In this document: positions 31,912 through 36,090 of the stretch, one piece after another
Layout: each line of letters begins with the position of its first letter
Numbering within the stretch: the stretch's first letter is position 1
Origin: Bacteroidales bacterium
GTDB taxonomy: Bacteria > Bacteroidota > Bacteroidia > Bacteroidales > F082
Direction of reading: 5' to 3'
Length of the DNA stretch: 36,090 bases
Assembly (NCBI GenBank): GCA_024709145.1
Contig: JANJXG010000132.1
Coordinates: 1 to 36,090 of the forward strand
Translations under genes and position numbers: made by a program
Notes under the pieces: generated by a model
The model's database searches: none
Told to the model about the DNA's origin: nothing
Seen by the model: the letters and a program-made list of their open reading frames with translations, nothing else

Positions 31912-33807
31912 TTAAGACTCTATCTCATCCAACTCCATCCAACGCAACATCTTTAATTCGATCATCTCGTCCAGTTGACTGATTCGTGCTGTAATTTCAG
32001 TTAATTTTAGATAATCATTGTCTTCGTCGCTCAGCTGGGCAATGAGTAACAACTTTTCCGATTCATGCTCCTGAAGATCGCGTTCAAGCAACTCGTATTC
32101 ATTCTGTTGCTTAAATGTACGTTTATTCTTCCTATTTTGACCTACTGATTGGGCTGAGGCTAACGACGAGGATTTTAACTGTTTTTCAACTGCCTTTTCT
32201 TCTTTTAATTTGGTTTCAGTCAGATTACGGTAATCAGAATAATTCCCAGTAAAGCCGCGGACTTTTCCATTGCCCTCAAACACAAATAACTGGTCAACAA
32301 CCTGATCCATAAAGTACCTATCGTGCGAAACGATCAACAAACACCCCTGGTAGTCGTTGATAAAATCTTCGAGAGACTGTAACGTTAGCAGGTCGAGATC
32401 GTTGGTTGGTTCGTCGAGAATTAAGAAATTCGGATTTTTGATCAGGATTGTCAGTAGGTATAACCTTCGTTTTTCACCACCACTGAGCAGATAAACCGGT
32501 TGATTTTGCATTAATGGGGGAAACATAAAACGGGTGAGCCATTGCGAAGCTGTTGCGGTGGAGCCTGTACCGGATGGTAAGATTTCAGCAATTTCCTTGA
32601 CAATATCAATCACTTTTTTTGACTCGTCAAATGCGATCCCTTTTTGAGTATAATAACCATAAACGATGGTATCGCCACTGATAACTCTTCCCTTATCAGG
32701 TTGTTCGGTTCCGGTGATCAGATTCAAAAAGGTTGTTTTACCCACACCATTATCACCTACCACACCAATCCGGTCACCTTTGGTAAACATAAAATCGAAC
32801 CCACTGAGAATATTAATCTCACCAAATGATTTATGTACATTTCTCATTTCAAGCACCTTACTTCCGATTCGCTGAGATTTCACATCGATTTGCAGTTGCT
32901 GTTGAACCCTGCGCTGCGAGGCCTTTTCCTGCAACTCGTAGAAAGCTTCGATGCGGCTTTTAGATTTTGTGGTCCGGGCCTGTGGCATTCTGCGCATCCA
33001 TTCAGTTTCGGTTTTCAGCAGCTGACCGGCCTTTTCGATTTCAACAGCGATTGCTTTTTCGCGTTCAGTGCTTTTTTCAACATAATAGCTGAAATTCCCT
33101 TTGTGATGATAAAGCTTTTTCAGAAACAACTCAAGGATGTTATTACAAACCCTGTCGAGAAAATAGCGGTCGTGGGTAACCATCAGCAAGGTGATATTCG
33201 ATTGCCGGAGATACTTTTCCAACCATTCAATCATCGGGATGTCCAGGTGATTGGTTGGTTCATCAAGTAACAACAAGTCAGGCTCATCCACGAGTAACAA
33301 AGCCAACGAAAGGCGCTTAATCTGACCGCCCGACAAGCTGCCTATTACTTGTCTGAGATCAGAAAAGCCAAATTTTGTAAGCATTTCTTTCAAGCGCCTG
33401 TCATAATCCCAGGCGTGAAAAGCATCCATTCGGGCTGATGCCTCGGTAAGTCGTTTAGCGTGTTCGTTGTTGCCATTTTCGTGATGCTCTGATGCAATTT
33501 TTTCGTAAGCACGAATCACTTGCAGAACCTCGTTGTGCTCACCCTGAATAAGAGATTCAATGGTTAGAGAAGGTTCAAAATCAGGATGTTGCTCGAGAAA
33601 ACCGACACGTATGCCTTCAGCATATGTTATACTACCACTGTCGGGCTCTTCCTTGCGCATGAGCATGCGCATCAAAGTGGTTTTGCCTGCCCCGTTTACA
33701 GCAATTAAGGCTGTTTTGTCACCTTTGCTGATACCAAAACTCAGGCCTTCAAACAATTCTTTATCTCCAAAGCTTTTGGATAAATTCTCTACTGACAGGT
33801 AATTCAT
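31912..33807 (-). CDS. ABC-F family ATPase (Uup-like)
   Basis: A protein of 631 residues starting MNYLSVENLSKSFGDKELF. The frame opens 11 codons earlier, but a -7 element at 33838-33845 makes that start unlikely. Two soluble ABC domains are present: Walker A NGAGKTTLMR, signature LSGGQIKRLSLALLL, Walker B LLLLDEPTNHLD; then NGVGKTTFLN, LSGGEKRRLYLLTIL, FLILDEPTNDLD. The interdomain linker carries a helical arm (ATKSKSRIEAF region, RTTKSKSR), and the end (about 535-631) is a charged coiled coil as in Uup. There are no membrane segments. ABC-F proteins act on the ribosome to relieve stalling or antibiotic binding. The C-terminal coiled coil favours a Uup-type housekeeping role over resistance. 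Confidence 0.92.
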   Translation of the reverse strand: MNYLSVENLSKSFGDKELFEGLSFGISKGDKTALIAVNGAGKTTLMRMLMRKEEPDSGSITYAEGIRVGFLEQHPDFEPSLTIESLIQGEHNEVLQVIRAYEKIASEHHENGNNEHAKRLTEASARMDAFHAWDYDRRLKEMLTKFGFSDLRQVIGSLSGGQIKRLSLALLLVDEPDLLLLDEPTNHLDIPMIEWLEKYLRQSNITLLMVTHDRYFLDRVCNNILELFLKKLYHHKGNFSYYVEKSTEREKAIAVEIEKAGQLLKTETEWMRRMPQARTTKSKSRIEAFYELQEKASQRRVQQQLQIDVKSQRIGSKVLEMRNVHKSFGEINILSGFDFMFTKGDRIGVVGDNGVGKTTFLNLITGTEQPDKGRVISGDTIVYGYYTQKGIAFDESKKVIDIVKEIAEILPSGTGSTATASQWLTRFMFPPLMQNQPVYLLSGGEKRRLYLLTILIKNPNFLILDEPTNDLDLLTLQSLEDFINDYQGCLLIVSHDRYFMDQVVDQLFVFEGNGKVRGFTGNYSDYRNLTETKLKEEKAVEKQLKSSSLASAQSVGQNRKNKRTFKQQNEYELLERDLQEHESEKLLLIAQLSDEDNDYLKLTEITARISQLDEMIELKMLRWMELDEIES

Positions 33808-33837
33808 GCAACGATTGAAATGAGGCAAAATGATTGG

Positions 33838-33845
33838 CAAACTTA
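33838..33845 (-). promoter_or_regulatory. Putative -7 element for the ABC-F gene
   Basis: The minus strand reads TAAGTTTG, matching TAnnTTTG, 30 bases before the ATG at 33807. It overlaps the alternative upstream start and so argues for the shorter protein. Confidence 0.5.
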
Positions 33846-33955
33846 CGCCAAAAAATCCATACTACCTTTACCGATTCTATTCCTGCGGCCCTAGATGATG
33901 ATTGAAGATTGCTATTTCCGATTGTATATTGTACTAAACAATATACTTATATAAG

Positions 33956-33983
33956 AAATCCTGCTTATTGCTAGGCAGGATTT
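33956..33983 (-). terminator. Hairpin after the hydrogenase-linked operon
   Basis: Perfect nine-base arms AAATCCTGC (33956-33964) and GCAGGATTT (33975-33983) surround a ten-base loop. On the minus strand it is followed by CTTATAT, a weak T-run. It lies 32 bases after the stop of the dihydroorotate-dehydrogenase-like gene. Confidence 0.6.
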
Positions 33984-34015
33984 CGCTTTAATCTGGTTGG
34001 GCCTTTCGGCAAAAA

Positions 34016-34993
34016 TCAATCAAAATTCTTCTTCATATACTGAAGTCGTTCGAAACCAGCCGTATTCTCCGGGGTTTTATTTACTAATCCCCTGAAATCA
34101 GCAATTTCCTTGTATCCTTTCTTTTTCATCCATTCGGCCAAACCCTGAGTGATCTCATAAATGTAGGGGATGCCATTTTGATAAAGAGTGGTGCAAATTT
34201 GAGCTACAGTTGCCCCTGCTAAAAGTTGCTTGGCAACACCAATTGAATAATGAATCCCGGTTGAAGCCGCCAAATCACAGGTTATCCCATTTGCACTAAG
34301 TAAAGCGATCCAGCGCATCGAAACCGATTTTTCGTCGGGACTGGAATACACATTATCAGTGACAACTTTTACTGTAGCAATATCAACATCAGGATTATAA
34401 AACCGGTTGAACAGTACGAGTCCATCTGCACCTGCCTCAGCCAACCTGAATCCCATAGCCATCGTATTGGTAAAAAACGGACCAATTTTTACAGCAACAG
34501 GGATTGTTACTTCTTTTTTGACTGCCTTCAGAATGTCAACGTAAGCATCCTCAATCTGTTGAGAACTTAAATCCTTGCTATTCGGGAAAATAGCAATATT
34601 CAATTCCAGACCATCAGCTCCTGCATCTTGAATTTTGGCAGCAAACTTTGGCCATTCGAGTGGACTAACGCAGTTTACACTTGCGATTACAGGAATTTTC
34701 ACAGTTTTTTTTGCCTCGACAATCAGCTTAAGATACTCATCAGCACCGGCACCTTTTGAGATATCCTGAATGTAAGCTGAAGCCTCAGGATACCAAAAAT
34801 ACATGTCATTCTTGCGAAGTTTGGTTTCCACCCTCGCTGTTATTTGCTCTTCAAACAAGGACTTAAGAACGACGGCTCCGGCACCTGCTTTAGCACAGGC
34901 TTTAACATTTTCGATGTTGCCTGTAAGTTTTGAGCTACTGACTACCACCGGATTATCCAGGGTCAATCCGAGATAAGTTGTTGAAAGGTTCAT
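34016..34993 (-). CDS. Dihydroorotate-dehydrogenase-like flavoprotein, probably not PyrD
   Basis: A protein of 325 residues with the FMN-binding TIM-barrel pattern of class 1 dihydroorotate dehydrogenases: LDNPVVVSSSKLTGN, VVLKSLFEE (K44), PVIASVNCVSP, DAGADGLELNIAIFPN (117-138), VAVKIGPFF and GADGLVLFNRF. The class 1A catalytic Cys lies in ELNLSCPN; here the matching stretch is ELNIAIFPN, one residue longer and with Phe136 before Pro, so the catalytic base is missing. I therefore infer a different redox substrate. It lies 32 bases downstream of a hydrogenase maturation protease, which hints at electron transfer linked to hydrogen or ferredoxin/NAD(P)H metabolism, but that is context only. 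Confidence 0.85.
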   Translation of the reverse strand: MNLSTTYLGLTLDNPVVVSSSKLTGNIENVKACAKAGAGAVVLKSLFEEQITARVETKLRKNDMYFWYPEASAYIQDISKGAGADEYLKLIVEAKKTVKIPVIASVNCVSPLEWPKFAAKIQDAGADGLELNIAIFPNSKDLSSQQIEDAYVDILKAVKKEVTIPVAVKIGPFFTNTMAMGFRLAEAGADGLVLFNRFYNPDVDIATVKVVTDNVYSSPDEKSVSMRWIALLSANGITCDLAASTGIHYSIGVAKQLLAGATVAQICTTLYQNGIPYIYEITQGLAEWMKKKGYKEIADFRGLVNKTPENTAGFERLQYMKKNFD

Positions 34994-35025
34994 TATGCAA
35001 TAATTTTAATTTCTTTAATATAACA

Positions 35026-35496
35026 CTAAAAACACAGATGACTTTCCAGAAATCCGATCAAAAAACTGAAAGCTGCTTCCAGGCTTTTTTTTGCGTTCTC
35101 GGAGAGTTCTTCTTTAAAATCCCATTCATAGCCTTTAATATGCAGCAACCAGGCTTCCGGAGAAGTTTGATATAATTTCTGGCATAAGTCAATCACGAAG
35201 GAAGGAGAGACGGCATGCATGCTGAATTCAACTCTGGCATCTGAAGGAGAAACACTTGTAAAAGTATACTGCTCAATATCTTCTATTGAAGCATCTACAA
35301 AAACTACCATTTTATAGTTGGAAATATTGGCAGCATCCTCAATGTTGAGCTGGTAATTGGTATCAGTTGTAACCTGATCAATATTATTGTCAAATAGCCA
35401 TGAATCAAGCATACGGATAAGCTCGCTTCCCAGGCCATCATCCTGACGGCCCGGGTTGCCATAGCCATAAACCAATATCTTGTCTCCGCTATCCAT
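35026..35496 (-). CDS. [NiFe]-hydrogenase maturation protease
   Basis: A protein of 156 residues of the HyaD/HybD/HycI family. The N-terminus YGYGNPGRQDDGLGSELI carries the nickel-sensing acidic residue (D20). VVFVDAS gives D68 and SMHAVSPS gives H94, corresponding to the E16, D62 and H93 metal ligands of Escherichia coli HybD. It removes the C-terminal peptide of the hydrogenase large subunit after nickel insertion. Its ATG overlaps the large-subunit stop by one base (TAATG), so enzyme and substrate are translationally coupled. Length is normal for the family. Confidence 0.93.
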   Translation of the reverse strand: MDSGDKILVYGYGNPGRQDDGLGSELIRMLDSWLFDNNIDQVTTDTNYQLNIEDAANISNYKMVVFVDASIEDIEQYTFTSVSPSDARVEFSMHAVSPSFVIDLCQKLYQTSPEAWLLHIKGYEWDFKEELSENAKKSLEAAFSFLIGFLESHLCF

Positions 35497-36090
35497 TAGT
35501 CGTTAGACCGTTTTCGATCGATAATTTGATCATTTTTATCCACAAGTGTAAGTTCAAGCGGCATTTTGCCCAAAGCATGAGTTGCACAACTCAAGCATGG
35601 ATCATAAGCTCTGATTGCGACTTCAACGGCGTTCATCATTCCTTCGGTAATGACTTCTTTTCCGGTCATAACCGATTTGGCAACATGATTCACCGAACGA
35701 TTCATGGGTTCATTGTTGTTCGTTGTGGACACGATGAGGTTAGCCATTTCAATTTGGTCGTGGTCGTTTATTCTGTAATGATGGAATAATGTCCCACGAG
35801 GTGCTTCGATCAGTCCAACACCTTCTTTTTGCTTGACACCTTTTGTAACAAGATCACCTTCAAGTAGATCCGGATCATTTAGTAATTCTCTGATCATTTC
35901 AGCGGCATGCAGGGTTTCGATCAGGCGAGCGTAATGCATGTGCATGCAATGGTTATTTGGTTTACCATTTGTCAATGCTTTATAAATCTCAAACTCATGC
36001 TGAGCGATGGGTGTAGGGATAAAATCAGCAGTATTGAGTCGTGCGAGTGGACCTACTCTGTACCAACCTTTTTCCTTTCCATATTGCTTG
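35496..36090 (-). CDS. [NiFe]-hydrogenase large subunit, group 3-like (5' end outside window)
   Basis: About 197 C-terminal residues; the frame is open to the right edge with no start reached, so the true gene is longer than the first internal Met would suggest. It reads YRVGPLARLN, then GVGLIEAPRGTLFHHYRIND and ends with the second cysteine pair AYDPCLSCATHALGK, the C-terminal Ni-Fe ligand motif DPCxxCxxH. About 27 residues follow the His, the peptide expected to be cut by the maturation protease encoded next. The VGPLARLN and IEAPRGTL forms resemble cytoplasmic group 3 (NAD(P)- or ferredoxin-linked, sulfhydrogenase-type) enzymes; the subgroup needs the rest of the operon. Confidence 0.93.
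   Translation of the reverse strand, partial: KQYGKEKGWYRVGPLARLNTADFIPTPIAQHEFEIYKALTNGKPNNHCMHMHYARLIETLHAAEMIRELLNDPDLLEGDLVTKGVKQKEGVGLIEAPRGTLFHHYRINDHDQIEMANLIVSTTNNNEPMNRSVNHVAKSVMTGKEVITEGMMNAVEVAIRAYDPCLSCATHALGKMPLELTLVDKNDQIIDRKRSND

Noticed and set aside
35496-35975. Hydrogenase large subunit as a complete 159-residue protein
   Set aside because: The frame stays open to the window edge and the extra sequence (YRVGPLARLN and surrounding) is typical large-subunit sequence, so the gene is simply cut by the edge.
1-36090. CRISPR arrays, tRNA or rRNA genes, insertion sequences, prophage
   Set aside because: On reading both strands I saw no regularly spaced repeats, no cloverleaf with an anticodon arm and CCA-type end, no transposase or integrase, and no phage structural genes.

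Overview
The window looks like chromosome of an AT-rich member of the Bacteroidota, most likely an anaerobic or facultative lineage near Bacteroidales/Marinilabiliales. The evidence is a PorG-like protein beside uppS and bamA (the arrangement known from Porphyromonas), a fused FeoA-FeoB transporter, large Bacteroidetes-type hybrid histidine kinases, a DUF349 repeat protein, and repeated promoter elements of the phylum's TAnnTTTG (-7) type. A [NiFe]-hydrogenase large subunit at the right edge suggests hydrogen metabolism. No tRNA, rRNA, CRISPR array, insertion sequence or prophage was recognised, and no gene-free stretch exceeds 300 bases.

Positions 1-7229 (minus strand) are an envelope and housekeeping block, in transcription order: rsgA, a CBS-domain protein, a one-POTRA BamA/TamA-like outer-membrane barrel protein, nadK, porG, uppS and bamA (cut by the window edge). 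Positions 7476-8153 hold a PrsW-like membrane protein that seems to have lost protease residues. It converges on a DUF349 repeat protein through a shared terminator. Then come a PLP-dependent gamma-lyase and a rubrerythrin-like ferritin (minus strand), with a strong hairpin between them.

Positions 12484-17655 (plus) are a tightly overlapping operon: an AmgK-like amino-sugar kinase fused to a RapZ C-terminal domain, a 43-residue Cys-rich protein, a MurU-like nucleotidyltransferase, and an AddB-like Fe-S nuclease. AmgK and MurU together suggest recycling of peptidoglycan MurNAc to UDP-MurNAc. The RapZ domain suggests built-in sensing of an amino-sugar metabolite.

Positions 17724-25755 (plus) are a signalling block: a REC-HK-REC-REC hybrid kinase, a 1452-residue Cache/HAMP/GAF/HK/REC-REC-REC kinase, a CheR methyltransferase and a stand-alone CheB methylesterase. 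There is no chemoreceptor, CheA or CheW in view. A lone Hpt protein at 31187 could serve as phosphorelay partner. This block is the best candidate in the window for an under-described system: methylation-based adaptation of a hybrid kinase.

Positions 25731-31093 contain a secreted endonuclease/exonuclease/phosphatase-family protein, an ECF-like sigma factor overlapping a membrane-anchored TPR putative anti-sigma factor, a clear terminator, and feoAB with a perfect palindrome just upstream of its promoter. Positions 31541-36090 (minus) contain a DUF2750 protein and an ABC-F ATPase, followed by a dihydroorotate-dehydrogenase-like flavoprotein, a hydrogenase maturation protease and the end of a [NiFe]-hydrogenase large subunit, which together look like the 3' end of a hydrogenase operon. 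All calls come from reading the sequence; no database search was run.
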